DNA from: Thermoplasmata archaeon
GTDB taxonomy: Archaea > Thermoplasmatota > Thermoplasmata > Thermoplasmatales > GCA-001856825
Length of the DNA stretch: 64,000 nucleotides
Assembly: GCA_021792355.1 (NCBI GenBank)
Contig: JAJYUV010000004.1
Span: 95,605-159,604, forward strand
Direction: 5' to 3'
The notes below the pieces were generated by a model. It worked only from the letters and a program-made list of their open reading frames with translations. It was not told the origin of the DNA and did not search any database. Below, piece by piece: positions 51,953 through 61,383 of this stretch (position 1 is its first letter; each line of letters starts with the position of its first letter). The translations under genes and the position numbers were made by a program.

Positions 51953-52375
51953 CTAAACGATAAATTCTGTTTCTATCTTCCCAGCAACTTTCACCATTTC
52001 AGTTGCGGCAGCGGCATACTTCATCAAAAGCATCATGTTTCCCTTGACCTTCAGACTCCCGTTGAGCATCGCTTGCGTCGGATTCACTTTTCCTTCTAAC
52101 GTTCTTTTCCAATCAGAATAGGCCGATGATAAAACAAAGGGTGCACTATCCGAATCGTCCCTTATGAGCCGGTATCCTTCACATCTGCCATCCTTTACTT
52201 CTAAGACAAATGATTTGAAGTCAATCGAGGCTTGTACCTTTTCCAAATCCGTTATCTTGAACTGGATCGGATCCTGCCATCCTTTTCCCAGTTTATTGTA
52301 ATCTGCAGAGCTTGATAACATTGAACAGTACTCTTTTATCCAGTCCTCCGACGGAAAAATGAGTTTTTCAGTCAT
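51953..52375 (-). CDS. SCP2 sterol-carrier-like domain protein
   Basis: The 140-aa SCP2-fold protein has the strand/helix pattern VQASIDFKSFVLEVKDGRCEGYR and the closing helix NPTQAMLNGSLKVKGNMMLLMKYA typical of the family, which binds lipids or acyl-CoA. Start ATG 52375. Stand-alone; role unknown. Confidence 0.8.
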   Translation of the reverse strand: MTEKLIFPSEDWIKEYCSMLSSSADYNKLGKGWQDPIQFKITDLEKVQASIDFKSFVLEVKDGRCEGYRLIRDDSDSAPFVLSSAYSDWKRTLEGKVNPTQAMLNGSLKVKGNMMLLMKYAAAATEMVKVAGKIETEFIV

Positions 52376-52481
52376 GGCTTTTTATAGAGTTTCAGATATT
52401 AACGCTTTTTGGAAGGATCACAGTGTTATTGAGGAAAATCTATAAAGAACCAGGCAAACAGTAGAGAAGCGTTATAATAAG

Positions 52482-53000
52482 CTAAGCCGTTTTATTCAGC
52501 CTCTCAGCAATAATCCTTTTTATCACTTCAAATGTGATTCCGTTTTTCTGAATCTGAAGGAAAGTCAGTTTGGGAAATCTCTTCAGCACATCGCCGATGT
52601 GTATGTCCCTGTCGTCTATGTAGAAGAGCAAATCTGTTCTAATGGAATTCCCTTTGTTTTGAAGTTCGTTTAAGACCTCTTCCATAAGCAGGTACTTTTT
52701 TGGGCTTGTAGAGATTTTCTGAAAATCGAATAGTTGCTCTACTCCGAAGGTTTTAATCGCATCAAACGCTTTATCGAATTCATTCCAACTACAGGAAGAT
52801 ACTATTCCGCCGTTGTCTCTTACCCACTTCAGGAATTCTACGGCCCCAGGCATAAGATTGATATGAACACCTCTGCTGTCAGAAATGGTCGTATCTGAAG
52901 TCTTCGTAAAAGGTGGGTTGGTCGAAGTAATATCTAGATGATCCCAGAGCGTGCCATCAAGATCAAAGAAGACTATCCATGAGTGCTTCATCAGGTTCAC
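52482..53000 (-). CDS. HAD-superfamily phosphatase, MDP-1-like
   Basis: The 172-aa phosphatase has nucleophile motif FFDLDGTLWD, middle block LMPGAVEFLKWVRDNGGIVSSCSWN and acidic motif FYIDDRDIHIGDV, the set seen in magnesium-dependent phosphatase-1 and the protein phosphatase-like HADs. ATG 53000 or 52991 is the start. Single gene; substrate not assigned. Confidence 0.82.
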   Translation of the reverse strand: MNLMKHSWIVFFDLDGTLWDHLDITSTNPPFTKTSDTTISDSRGVHINLMPGAVEFLKWVRDNGGIVSSCSWNEFDKAFDAIKTFGVEQLFDFQKISTSPKKYLLMEEVLNELQNKGNSIRTDLLFYIDDRDIHIGDVLKRFPKLTFLQIQKNGITFEVIKRIIAERLNKTA

Positions 53001-53117
53001 TTGGTAATTGTATTCGGCTATTCAAATCATACAGCTGAGGAACCCATTTACATTGACGGGAAAAGACCCCGCAGTCTTCTCTATGCATTGACGGAGGCCG
53101 AGTCCCGATCAAGCAAC

Positions 53118-53687
53118 CTAGACCAATTTGATAACTATGAAGTACACCACCGAGGCGAGAAGGAAGATAAGAGGTCCCAGATACAGATTCAACTGTCCTT
53201 GCACTTCGTATTCGAGTGCGAAGACAAATACGAACACGATGACCAAAAGAGCCTGGACTGCGCCCATAGAAAGCCTCAACAAGAGTGAAAGACCGTGGAT
53301 GAAGCGTCCGACAAGTTGAGATACCGCCATCGCAGGAGACGATATCAGAAACGCTACTATCATGATATTTGTATTGTTCAGTGCAAACGAATTGAGGAAA
53401 ATGATCGAATATCCCGCAATCAACAGGACTGTGGACAAAATTGTCAGCGAGAGTAGATTCATCCTGTTTGGTTTTAGCGCAAATCCTAGCAGGGCAAAAA
53501 CGATGGTTCCAAATATAATCCCTCCAAAGATGGACGTGAGCTGTCTTGGATCTCCCACGCTGTAAATCAATCCTGTAGCGTACCCGTAGGCAAGAAGAAT
53601 GCCGCTTGTTAAGATAGAAGCCGGCAGAGCTCCCCTCAGGAGGCCTGCTACGATTCTTGACCCTTTAGATTCGATTGAATTGGTCAT
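53118..53687 (-). CDS. Six-helix membrane protein of unknown function
   Basis: The 189-aa hydrophobic protein has about six helices (ASILTSGILLAYGYATGLI; IFGGIIFGTIVFALLGFAL; LSLTILSTVLLIAGYSIIF; and three more). No family is recognised. It begins 1 nt after the stop of the secreted phosphoesterase gene on the same strand and is therefore probably co-transcribed with it; it might aid its export or anchoring. Confidence 0.68.
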   Translation of the reverse strand: MTNSIESKGSRIVAGLLRGALPASILTSGILLAYGYATGLIYSVGDPRQLTSIFGGIIFGTIVFALLGFALKPNRMNLLSLTILSTVLLIAGYSIIFLNSFALNNTNIMIVAFLISSPAMAVSQLVGRFIHGLSLLLRLSMGAVQALLVIVFVFVFALEYEVQGQLNLYLGPLIFLLASVVYFIVIKLV

Positions 53688-53688
53688 A

Positions 53689-55113
53689 TCACCTCTTCCT
53701 CCCGGGAAGGAACTCTACTATTAGAACAGAGGCGATTACAAGGATCAAGAGCAGATAAGGAGATGAATAGAATGGCGAATACGCCACGTCGTTTTTGATA
53801 AGCACCCCTGCGCCGATAGACGAGAGAGTGTAATTGATTTTACCGTGTTCGGAGTAGTGCAGAGATTTAAAAGGCTCCTGTGGAATCATTGGAAACGTGC
53901 TCGAAAGATTGATGGTATAAGCAATTTGAGTCATGTTTACCTCCAAGCCATGAGGCGGCAGAGTAACATTTCCAAAAGTGAAGATCATTGGAGCTCTTGT
54001 ATGATTGAAGTTGAAGAAGTCTAGGGGGATGTTCACACTAGAAACAAAACCGTTCAGAGCGGGCAGGTTCCAGTTGTAATCTATGAATGCAAGGATTGAG
54101 GAGTGAGTAAGTATGGTATCAGAGATATAGTTCTCCTTAGAGAAAGGCGAGACAACGATCAGTGGCAGTCTCATACCGAAATGCACTCCATCGACAATGG
54201 GTGGAGCCACTTGATCATAATATCCTCCAGGATCGTCCCAGGTTATGAAAATTGCAGTACTGTTCCAAACAGGGCTTGATTCAATGTAATTGATGAGAGA
54301 TATCAGCCATATCTCTCCTTTAAGGAGGCTTCCTGGGGCTCCAGTGTCGTATCCGTTTGCATCCTGAGAAAACACGTAACTTACTGCTGGAAGGGTACCA
54401 TTGCTCAGTTGTTGCAGAAGAGTGCTCCAACTGTGAATGTCGTTCGAGTAAGCTCCGATTCCCTGAATGTAGCTAGACATATCAAAACTCTTCTCGTTTC
54501 CTCCGACATATACCCCCCATGGAATACCGTAATTGTTGAGTTCGCCAAAAATGGTTTCGCTTATTGGTATGGAAGGAGGGGGGCCGTAGTCGTTGAAGAC
54601 CGGAGAAAATCCTGCAAGGTAATAGAGAGTGTTTGGGGCACTTTCGGAAATAACTGGGGCGAAGTACATATCACTCATCCCATACTCCTCCGAAAGATCC
54701 CACACTGGACCAAGCTGGGCAGCAGTGTAGTAAGTCATGGACGATGGTCCACTTCCTTGGATAAATCCATTCATCTTGCCATGGTTCCAGTCAATATGAT
54801 ATGCGCTGTATCCCTCTATAGGATTGGATGTGCTGAAGGTGCCTACTGGCACGGAAGTGAGACTGTTCAGGAGTGAAGTGTTGTTGAGGAGGTTCAGCGG
54901 TTTGGCTATCTGGGATATCAGAGTCTGATTTGCCGATGATGGATTTTCAGGATATGTTCCGAAGAAGTTGTCAAATGTGTGGTTCTCGAAATAGATGTTG
55001 ATCACGTGTTTTATAGGAGTCCTCTCTCCCTGCTGCGAAACGGATCCGCTCACTGCAGGCAGTATCACGATGATTGAAATCAGAAGCACGATGACGAAAG
55101 CCTTTTTCTTCAT
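53689..55113 (-). CDS. Secreted phosphoesterase (phospholipase C/acid phosphatase AcpA family)
   Basis: The 474-aa exported enzyme has a signal peptide (KKKAFVIVLLISIIVILPAVSG), then the phosphoesterase-family active-site region IKHVINIYFENHTFDNFFGTYP with the metal/nucleophile-rich EN-H-FDN pattern. Later blocks are SESAPNTLYYLAG and IFITWDDPGGYYDQVAPP, and a C-terminal membrane anchor (LLLILVIASVLIVEFL) ends in RKR. Substrates in the family include phospholipids and phosphomonoesters. ATG 55113 fits a minus-strand TATA box (55138-55144); ATG 55125 does not. Confidence 0.88.
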   Translation of the reverse strand: MKKKAFVIVLLISIIVILPAVSGSVSQQGERTPIKHVINIYFENHTFDNFFGTYPENPSSANQTLISQIAKPLNLLNNTSLLNSLTSVPVGTFSTSNPIEGYSAYHIDWNHGKMNGFIQGSGPSSMTYYTAAQLGPVWDLSEEYGMSDMYFAPVISESAPNTLYYLAGFSPVFNDYGPPPSIPISETIFGELNNYGIPWGVYVGGNEKSFDMSSYIQGIGAYSNDIHSWSTLLQQLSNGTLPAVSYVFSQDANGYDTGAPGSLLKGEIWLISLINYIESSPVWNSTAIFITWDDPGGYYDQVAPPIVDGVHFGMRLPLIVVSPFSKENYISDTILTHSSILAFIDYNWNLPALNGFVSSVNIPLDFFNFNHTRAPMIFTFGNVTLPPHGLEVNMTQIAYTINLSSTFPMIPQEPFKSLHYSEHGKINYTLSSIGAGVLIKNDVAYSPFYSSPYLLLILVIASVLIVEFLPGRKR

Positions 55114-55137
55114 CGTTCTAAACATAAATTGTTTGAT

Positions 55138-55179
55138 ATTTATAGATAATGGAGTAATCCATCCCGGTCGTACATAAAT
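55138..55179. promoter_or_regulatory. Divergent promoters, phosphoesterase and PLP lyase
   Basis: A minus-strand TATA (tataaat, 55138-55144) lies 27 nt from ATG 55113. A plus-strand tacataaat (55171-55179) lies 25 nt before TTG 55200. Both units appear leaderless. Confidence 0.55.
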
Positions 55180-55199
55180 TCAGGTCAGATTGCGAAAAT

Positions 55200-56657
55200 T
55201 TGTCATACAACGAGAGAGAATTATCAAAAATGTTAAAATACAGAAGAATCAATCATCACAGTATGGACGGAATAAATTTTGATTCCGTGTTAAAGGGATT
55301 GCAGAAGGAACTCAAACCGTACGACTCCAAAGAAACGAACATTCTTAAAATTCCTGAAAAGGGGATGGCAGAAGGATCACTCCTAGATACTCTAACCCAT
55401 TACGCAGCAGGAGAGAATTCCTCCTGGAAAGAAGGGAAAGTTTCCGGGGCAGTATACTTCGGTGATGAACCACTACTCTCATTCTATGAAAAGCTGTATC
55501 ACATAGTGTCACAGACAAATGCTCTTCATCCAGATATCTGGCCAAGCATACCAAAGTTCGAAAGAGAGATAGTGAGCATGTCATCCTCTCTTATGCACGG
55601 GGAAGACGGTGTCAGGGGAGCAGTGTCATCAGGAGGGACAGAGAGCATACTTCTAGCAATGAAGACTTATAGAGATTATTTCAGAACAAAGATGGGAATC
55701 ACAGAACCAGAGATCATTCTTCCTTCTACTGCCCATCCATCGTTCCTTAAGGCATGCGAATATTTCTCAATCAAGCCAGTTATAATTGGAGTGGATGAAC
55801 ACTACCGAGCGGACGTCGAGGCTGCAAAGGAGAGCCTGAGCAAGAATACAATCGCTATGGTCGGATCAATGCCAAACTTTCCGTTCGGAACTTTCGATCC
55901 GATCCGTGAACTGTCGGAAATTGCGGAGGACAAGAAAATAGGAATGCACGTCGATGCCTGTCTTGGAGGATTTATAGACCCATTCGTTAGAGAATCGGGT
56001 TACGATTTCCCAGACTTCGATTTCTCTTTGGATGGCGTTACGTCAATTTCTATGGACACTCACAAATACGGCTATGCTCCTAAGGGAACATCAGTTATAC
56101 TCTACAGGAATGGAGACTACTTCCAGAGCCAGCTATATGCAAATGCAACATGGCAGGGTGGGATATACTTCACTCCGACTCTCCTTGGAAGCAGACCAGG
56201 ATATCCAATAGTTGCGGCATGGGCCGCAATGTTGCTGATGGGAAGGGAAGGATATGTAAGGGAGACAAAGAAAATCCTGGATGTGGGAGACTTCATCAAG
56301 AAGTCCGTAAAAGGCATATCGGGAGTGAATGTGGTTGGAAATCCGCTCTGGGTAATTGCAATTTCATCGAAGGAAATTGATCCATATCTCGTCTGGGAGT
56401 CCATGTCGAACAAGGGTTGGATGCTGAGCGGTCTCTCAAATCCTGCAGGCTTTCATGTTGCACTAACTCACAGACACACTCTTGGCGGAGTGAAGGAGAA
56501 GTTTGTGTCAGATCTCGGGAGTTCGGTGGAATCTGTGAAAGGAGGAAAGGTCAAAGCTTCCTCCATGGCCCCAATATATGGAATGGCCTCTGTTCTTCCG
56601 AAAGAATCGACTGACGTATTTCTAAAGAGCATCGTTGAGTGGCTCTACAGCCAGTAA
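55200..56657 (+). CDS. Sphingosine-1-phosphate-lyase-like PLP enzyme
   Basis: The 485-aa fold-type I PLP enzyme of the group-II decarboxylase family is closest in pattern to S1P lyase. It has QTNALHPDIWPSIPKFE, SSGGTESILLAMKTYRD, HVDACLGGFIDPF and the PLP lysine in SMDTHKYGYAPKGTSV. The second lysine six residues on is also found in S1P lyases. There is no N-terminal membrane helix. S1P lyases split a phospho-amino-alcohol into an aldehyde and phosphoethanolamine; archaea lack sphingolipids, so the substrate is unknown. TTG 55200 fits the TATA spacing. FGGY kinase gene follows 17 nt later. Confidence 0.85.
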   Translation: MSYNERELSKMLKYRRINHHSMDGINFDSVLKGLQKELKPYDSKETNILKIPEKGMAEGSLLDTLTHYAAGENSSWKEGKVSGAVYFGDEPLLSFYEKLYHIVSQTNALHPDIWPSIPKFEREIVSMSSSLMHGEDGVRGAVSSGGTESILLAMKTYRDYFRTKMGITEPEIILPSTAHPSFLKACEYFSIKPVIIGVDEHYRADVEAAKESLSKNTIAMVGSMPNFPFGTFDPIRELSEIAEDKKIGMHVDACLGGFIDPFVRESGYDFPDFDFSLDGVTSISMDTHKYGYAPKGTSVILYRNGDYFQSQLYANATWQGGIYFTPTLLGSRPGYPIVAAWAAMLLMGREGYVRETKKILDVGDFIKKSVKGISGVNVVGNPLWVIAISSKEIDPYLVWESMSNKGWMLSGLSNPAGFHVALTHRHTLGGVKEKFVSDLGSSVESVKGGKVKASSMAPIYGMASVLPKESTDVFLKSIVEWLYSQ

Positions 56658-56674
56658 AGAGTGTGGTTTGTGCT

Positions 56675-58219
56675 ATGAAGGATGCGTTTATTGGAATTGA
56701 CCTGGGGACGTCATCTGTGAAGCTCTCCTTAGTGGATGAAGAAAGGGTCACCTTGGGAAAAACGACAAGGTCGTACGGTCTCAGGGTAGGAAAAGGTGGA
56801 GAGGCCGTTCAGGATCCCCAAGAATGGTTTGACTCTGTCATGAGCGGAATTGAGGAAATAGTGTCCGAATCCAGAGGTGTCGAAGTGAAGGGAATAGGCC
56901 TGACAGGTCAATGGTCTGGGACTGTTCCCGTGGACAGGAAAGGAGAGGCGATCGGCGATGCAATCATTTGGATGGACACGAGAGGAAGCAAGGAGATAGA
57001 AGAGTTGACATCTGGCTTCCCTTCAATATCTGGGTACAGGGTAGACAAGCTGGTAAGGTGGTTGAGGAAGACGGGTGGTGCTCCAACACATTCCGGGAAA
57101 GACTCGCTCGCCCATATTCTCCACATCAAGCACAATACTCCAGATCTTTATGAAAGGACCTACAAATTCCTGGAACCGAAGGATTACATAGCAGAGAAGT
57201 TGACTGGAAATTTTAAGGGTTCATGGGACAACCTCGCTCTGTTATGGTCAACGGACAACAGAGATCCGAACGATGTCAGGTATGATGATGGTTTGCTCGC
57301 AATGTCAGGCATCATAAGGGATAAACTGCCCGAGATAATCAAACCAACGGACGTTGTTGGAAACGTAAAGGGTGAGATTGCCGGGAAACTTGGGGTCGAG
57401 AATGTCAAGGTAATTTCCGGCTGCGGGGACATTCCATGCTCGCTCATAGGTGCAGGATGCACTGACGATTTCAGGTCCCTGCTGTACATGGGAACATCTT
57501 CCTGGATAACATCCCACGTTCCTTTCAAAAAGACCGATCTGTTCCACAATATTGCCTCCCTCCCAAGCGGTATCCCTAGAAGGTACTTCATAGCAGCCGA
57601 GCAGGAAAATGCGTGCAACAGCATGGAATTCGTCTCATCGCTTTTGGGTATATCTGGAGAAGACAAGTATTCAGTTATAGAGAAGATGGCATCTAGTTCC
57701 CAACCCGGTTCGAGGGGTCTGATGTTCCTCCCGTGGCTTTTCGGAGAGAGAGCACCGATAGAAGACCCCTACATCAGGGGAGGTTTTTACAATCTTTCCC
57801 TCGACAACGGGAAAGAGGACATGATAAGATCCGTGATGGAAGGAGTTGCCCTCAATTCAAGATGGCTCCTTGGAACGGTAGAGAAATTCACGGGACAGAG
57901 AATAAGTGAATTGTATATGACTGGAGGAGGAGCACTCTCACAACTGAGGGCATCAATATTTGCAAACGTTCTTGGTAGAAAGATCAGAGTCGTAAGTGAT
58001 CCAAGGTTTTCTACGGTCAATGGTGCAGCAATGATTGCTGCTGTAGGTCTTGGAAGACTCAAATTCGGTGACCTCAGAGACCTTGGTACTCCTTTCGTAG
58101 ACTACCAGCCCGATGCAGAAATGCTCTCGATATATGAAGAAGAATTTAGACAGTTCACAGGGTACTATAAAAATAATAGGAAGAGCCTAAAGGAGAGAAA
58201 CTCTGCATCTGTACCTTAG
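56675..58219 (+). CDS. FGGY-family carbohydrate kinase
   Basis: The 514-aa sugar/polyol kinase resembles xylulokinase. It has N-terminal GIDLGTSSVKLSLVD for ATP phosphate, GIGLTGQWSGTVPVD, IWMDTRGSKEI and the FGGY C-terminal domain block LYMTGGGALSQLRASIFANVLG. ATG 56675 is preferred over the longer frame from 56639. It is encoded just after the PLP lyase, suggesting it phosphorylates the lyase substrate or a co-metabolised sugar. Confidence 0.9.
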   Translation: MKDAFIGIDLGTSSVKLSLVDEERVTLGKTTRSYGLRVGKGGEAVQDPQEWFDSVMSGIEEIVSESRGVEVKGIGLTGQWSGTVPVDRKGEAIGDAIIWMDTRGSKEIEELTSGFPSISGYRVDKLVRWLRKTGGAPTHSGKDSLAHILHIKHNTPDLYERTYKFLEPKDYIAEKLTGNFKGSWDNLALLWSTDNRDPNDVRYDDGLLAMSGIIRDKLPEIIKPTDVVGNVKGEIAGKLGVENVKVISGCGDIPCSLIGAGCTDDFRSLLYMGTSSWITSHVPFKKTDLFHNIASLPSGIPRRYFIAAEQENACNSMEFVSSLLGISGEDKYSVIEKMASSSQPGSRGLMFLPWLFGERAPIEDPYIRGGFYNLSLDNGKEDMIRSVMEGVALNSRWLLGTVEKFTGQRISELYMTGGGALSQLRASIFANVLGRKIRVVSDPRFSTVNGAAMIAAVGLGRLKFGDLRDLGTPFVDYQPDAEMLSIYEEEFRQFTGYYKNNRKSLKERNSASVP

Positions 58220-59580
58220 CTTCGAGTCTGTGGATTTTGACCGCCTTCATTCGATTTTTTGGTAGTCTTTCTGGTGTCATTTAGCATCAGTCCCAGCAAT
58301 ACCGCAATAATCATCATCAGTCCGGTAAAGACGAGTGAAAGGAACCATTGGTCAGATAGATATAGTTTCAGGCTGAGTTGGAGTGTATTGAGCGAGGGCA
58401 TGACGAGAATGAAAAGCAACGCTCCTACTTGAGAAGTAAGCCATATTATGCTAGCGGCTGTTCCAGCCCTTTCCTTTCCTGCAGTTTCAAGGGAAATCTG
58501 CAGAACGATGGGGGCAAGCGAGAGAAGGGTAAACCCAAGAATGACACCGACGACCGCATAGAGAAGGAGACTGACTTTCAGGCTGAAAAGGAAGAGCATT
58601 ACCGCAACAATCAGCGCATTGACTATCACTATCTGTTTCAGTTTGGAGTACTTGTCAGCGAGGAGTGGAACGATTACCATTCCGATTATGCCGCTTATCA
58701 GTATCACGGCCCCTATCAATCCACCATCGAGAGAAGAGATCCCCCTGGAGTTCAATATTGCCTCAACCCACTGTATGAGACCACTGAATATTCCTACCCC
58801 TACCAGGAATAGAGCCATGAGAAGTATTATGTTTTTCATCGACAGAAGATGCAATACATTTGAGCGGGCTTTCTCTCTGACCGGTGGACTGGTTGAAATG
58901 CCTTCAGGCACTTCCTTTGCGAATACTGCAAAAAATATTACGGAGAGGGTTACAATCAGCGAAACTACAACCATATTTGATTGAAGAAGCGAAAAACTGG
59001 CTCCCTGGGGAACCATTACCGGAACGAGTACTAGGGCTATGACCATCCCAATTATCTGTCCCATGACTGCGATTCCGTTTGCAAGACCCTGTTCTCCTTC
59101 AGCAAACCAGTTTCCCGAGAGCTTGGAGATTCCGTTGTAGACAAACGGTTGTCCTATTGCCGCCAAACTTTGAAATACGAAAAGAAGCTGAAAACTTCCA
59201 CCGCTCAACAGTCTTAACCAGGAGAAGACAACAAGTATCACTCCGCCTATGAGAACGATTTTCTTGAATCCCCAGCGGTCAACCATAAGCCCTGTTGGTA
59301 TGGATATCGGAATGAAGACAAGTGGCCATATTCCGGACATCAGGCTTAACGGCCCATATCCGACGTGAAAGATAGTCTCCATCTGGGGAGAGACGATTCC
59401 CGCAAAATTCAGCCAGATGATCTGAGAGGACATTGAAATGAGCATGTACCCGATCAGCACGAGCCATCTCCTGTTTCCCGCAACAGGACTGACATACTTC
59501 TCTTGCACAATCAAGTATGCATGGAGGATTACATATACATTTCCTGTTGAAGTCAGAGATTTCAGCAGTTCTAATATCAT
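58216..59580 (-). CDS. MFS transporter
   Basis: The 454-aa carrier has about 12 helices. The first half (WLNFAGIVSPQMETIF, GLMVDRWGFKKIVLIGG, IGQPFVYNGISKLSGNWFAEGEQG) recalls FLVCR-type or oxalate/formate-type MFS proteins; this is an eye judgement. Its first ~25 residues before VSPVAG may not be translated, and GTG near 59505 is an alternative start. It converges on the FGGY kinase (4-nt overlap) and lies downstream of the aldehyde dehydrogenase. Confidence 0.83.
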   Translation of the reverse strand: MILELLKSLTSTGNVYVILHAYLIVQEKYVSPVAGNRRWLVLIGYMLISMSSQIIWLNFAGIVSPQMETIFHVGYGPLSLMSGIWPLVFIPISIPTGLMVDRWGFKKIVLIGGVILVVFSWLRLLSGGSFQLLFVFQSLAAIGQPFVYNGISKLSGNWFAEGEQGLANGIAVMGQIIGMVIALVLVPVMVPQGASFSLLQSNMVVVSLIVTLSVIFFAVFAKEVPEGISTSPPVREKARSNVLHLLSMKNIILLMALFLVGVGIFSGLIQWVEAILNSRGISSLDGGLIGAVILISGIIGMVIVPLLADKYSKLKQIVIVNALIVAVMLFLFSLKVSLLLYAVVGVILGFTLLSLAPIVLQISLETAGKERAGTAASIIWLTSQVGALLFILVMPSLNTLQLSLKLYLSDQWFLSLVFTGLMMIIAVLLGLMLNDTRKTTKKSNEGGQNPQTRS

Positions 59581-59676
59581 TTAGGTGTTAGGCTTCGTAC
59601 CGTTTGCTTCATCGATAGTCTAATGTGTTTCAGTCAAGCTGGATGGTTCTTCTTTAATTCAGTGATAACTCGACCC

Positions 59677-61221
59677 CTAGGGAAGTAATAATCCATAAGC
59701 GATCTCTTTCAATGCATTTTCGGTATTGCTGAAGAAAATGTGTCTCGTTTGGGTATACTCCAGTATACCTTCAAGTCCGAGCTCTCTTCCGATTCCGCTG
59801 TCCTTGAATCCACCCCTTGGTGCAGCAGCAGAGAGCAAGTGATAGTCATTTACCCAAACAGTACCTGCTTCAATTCTGCCGGCGACTCTTCTGGCCTTTT
59901 CGTTATCTTTAGTCCAGACAGCACTCGCAAGGCCGTAATTTGTGTCATTTGCGATCCTTACAGCATCTTCCTCCGATTCAAACTCCTGAATGGTTACAAC
60001 CGGACCGAATATTTCTTCAGTTGCGATTGTATGCCTTCCCTCAATTCCGGACAGTATCGTTGGTGGGAAGTAGAATCCCGTTGAGGGGACTTTTCCGTCT
60101 ATGTTAAGAGGCTGGATTACCTTTACTCCCTCAGTTTCTCCGTGACTGACCATTTCCTTTATCTTGGCTAGCTGATCTGAAGTGGTGATAGCACTTAGGT
60201 CTGTCTCAAACTGCATCGGGTTTCCAGCATTGAGTCTGCTTATCTTGTCTTGCATCATTTCCATGAATTTTTTCTTGATACTGCTTTGAACGATCAGTCT
60301 GCTCCCGGATTCGCAGAGTTGTCCAGAATTCAAGTATATTCCGAACAGTGCGCCTTTGACTGCAGTTTCCAATTCAGCATCATCAAAGACTATATTTGGG
60401 CTCTTCCCACCAAGCTCGAGTGTCACCTTCTTTACTCCCGAAGATGCTGCATTCAGAACCTTTTTTCCGGTTGAAGTTGAACCAGTAAAGGAGACTGCGT
60501 TTACCTTGGGACTCTTCGCAATTACATTGCCGATAGAGGACCCTTCTCCTGCTATTATGTTGACAGTCCCGGGTGGGAATCCTGCTTTGACGACATCCTT
60601 GGCAAGTTCAAGTGCTGTCAACGGAGTGAACTGGGACGACTTTATAACGATGGTGTTCCCAGCAACTACTGCAGGTGCTAGTTTCCATACGGTCATCATT
60701 AGGGGGACGTTCCAAGGAACTATAGCCCCTATCACGCCGAGTGGGGCATACTGGATTGTCCCAGTGGTGCCCGGATACTCTGGGTGAAGAATCTCTCTTG
60801 ACTCCTTGAATTCCGTTTCGTGTGCAAAATATCTCAGGTGATCTATCGCGAGTGGTATATCCATCAGCGTGCTCTGCCGGATGGTCTTGCCAGTGTTTGC
60901 CGATTCCAGCTGCGCATAGAGTTCTGACTTTTCCTGAACAAGGTTTGACAACCTGTCCAAAAGCATCTTTCGTTCTGAAAGAGTAGTTTTGAGCCACTTG
61001 CGATAGTATGAATCATGTGCCTCATCTATCGCACGTTTAGTAATCTCTTCATTTGCCAAAATTACCTTAGCGATTTTGCTACCATCTACCGGGCTGACGA
61101 TGTCCTTTTCCGTTCCATCCGAAACGAATTCTCCTCCAACTAGATTCTGGTATTTTCCAAAATTCTGGACCATAGATTCATCATCCTTGATAGGTTGGTC
61201 GATCCTCAAGCCAGATTGCAC
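59677..61221 (-). CDS. Aldehyde dehydrogenase (betaine-aldehyde/indole-acetaldehyde-like)
   Basis: The 514-aa NAD(P)-dependent dehydrogenase has VIGAIVPWNVPLMM, FTGSTSTGKKVL, LELGGKSPNIVF, the catalytic Cys in SGQLCESGSRL and EEIFGPVVTIQEFE with GGFKDSGIGRE near the end. GTG 61221 is the longest start; ATG 61173 (MVQNFGKYQ) may be the real one. It lies between the MFS gene and the ThDP decarboxylase-like gene on the same strand and is a good candidate to oxidise the aldehyde that enzyme makes. Confidence 0.92.
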   Translation of the reverse strand: MQSGLRIDQPIKDDESMVQNFGKYQNLVGGEFVSDGTEKDIVSPVDGSKIAKVILANEEITKRAIDEAHDSYYRKWLKTTLSERKMLLDRLSNLVQEKSELYAQLESANTGKTIRQSTLMDIPLAIDHLRYFAHETEFKESREILHPEYPGTTGTIQYAPLGVIGAIVPWNVPLMMTVWKLAPAVVAGNTIVIKSSQFTPLTALELAKDVVKAGFPPGTVNIIAGEGSSIGNVIAKSPKVNAVSFTGSTSTGKKVLNAASSGVKKVTLELGGKSPNIVFDDAELETAVKGALFGIYLNSGQLCESGSRLIVQSSIKKKFMEMMQDKISRLNAGNPMQFETDLSAITTSDQLAKIKEMVSHGETEGVKVIQPLNIDGKVPSTGFYFPPTILSGIEGRHTIATEEIFGPVVTIQEFESEEDAVRIANDTNYGLASAVWTKDNEKARRVAGRIEAGTVWVNDYHLLSAAAPRGGFKDSGIGRELGLEGILEYTQTRHIFFSNTENALKEIAYGLLLP

Positions 61222-61383
61222 CGCTTAGTGAATCTGATTTGAATTCCACATACACCATTGCCTATCTATTGCACATGTTCAAAGTACTATTTTAATTCTT
61301 AACAAAATGCGAATAAAACGAGAAATGATAGGTTACCCAATTAAAAGAATTCTCTAGACCAACCCCGAAATCAGAGTTCCAGA

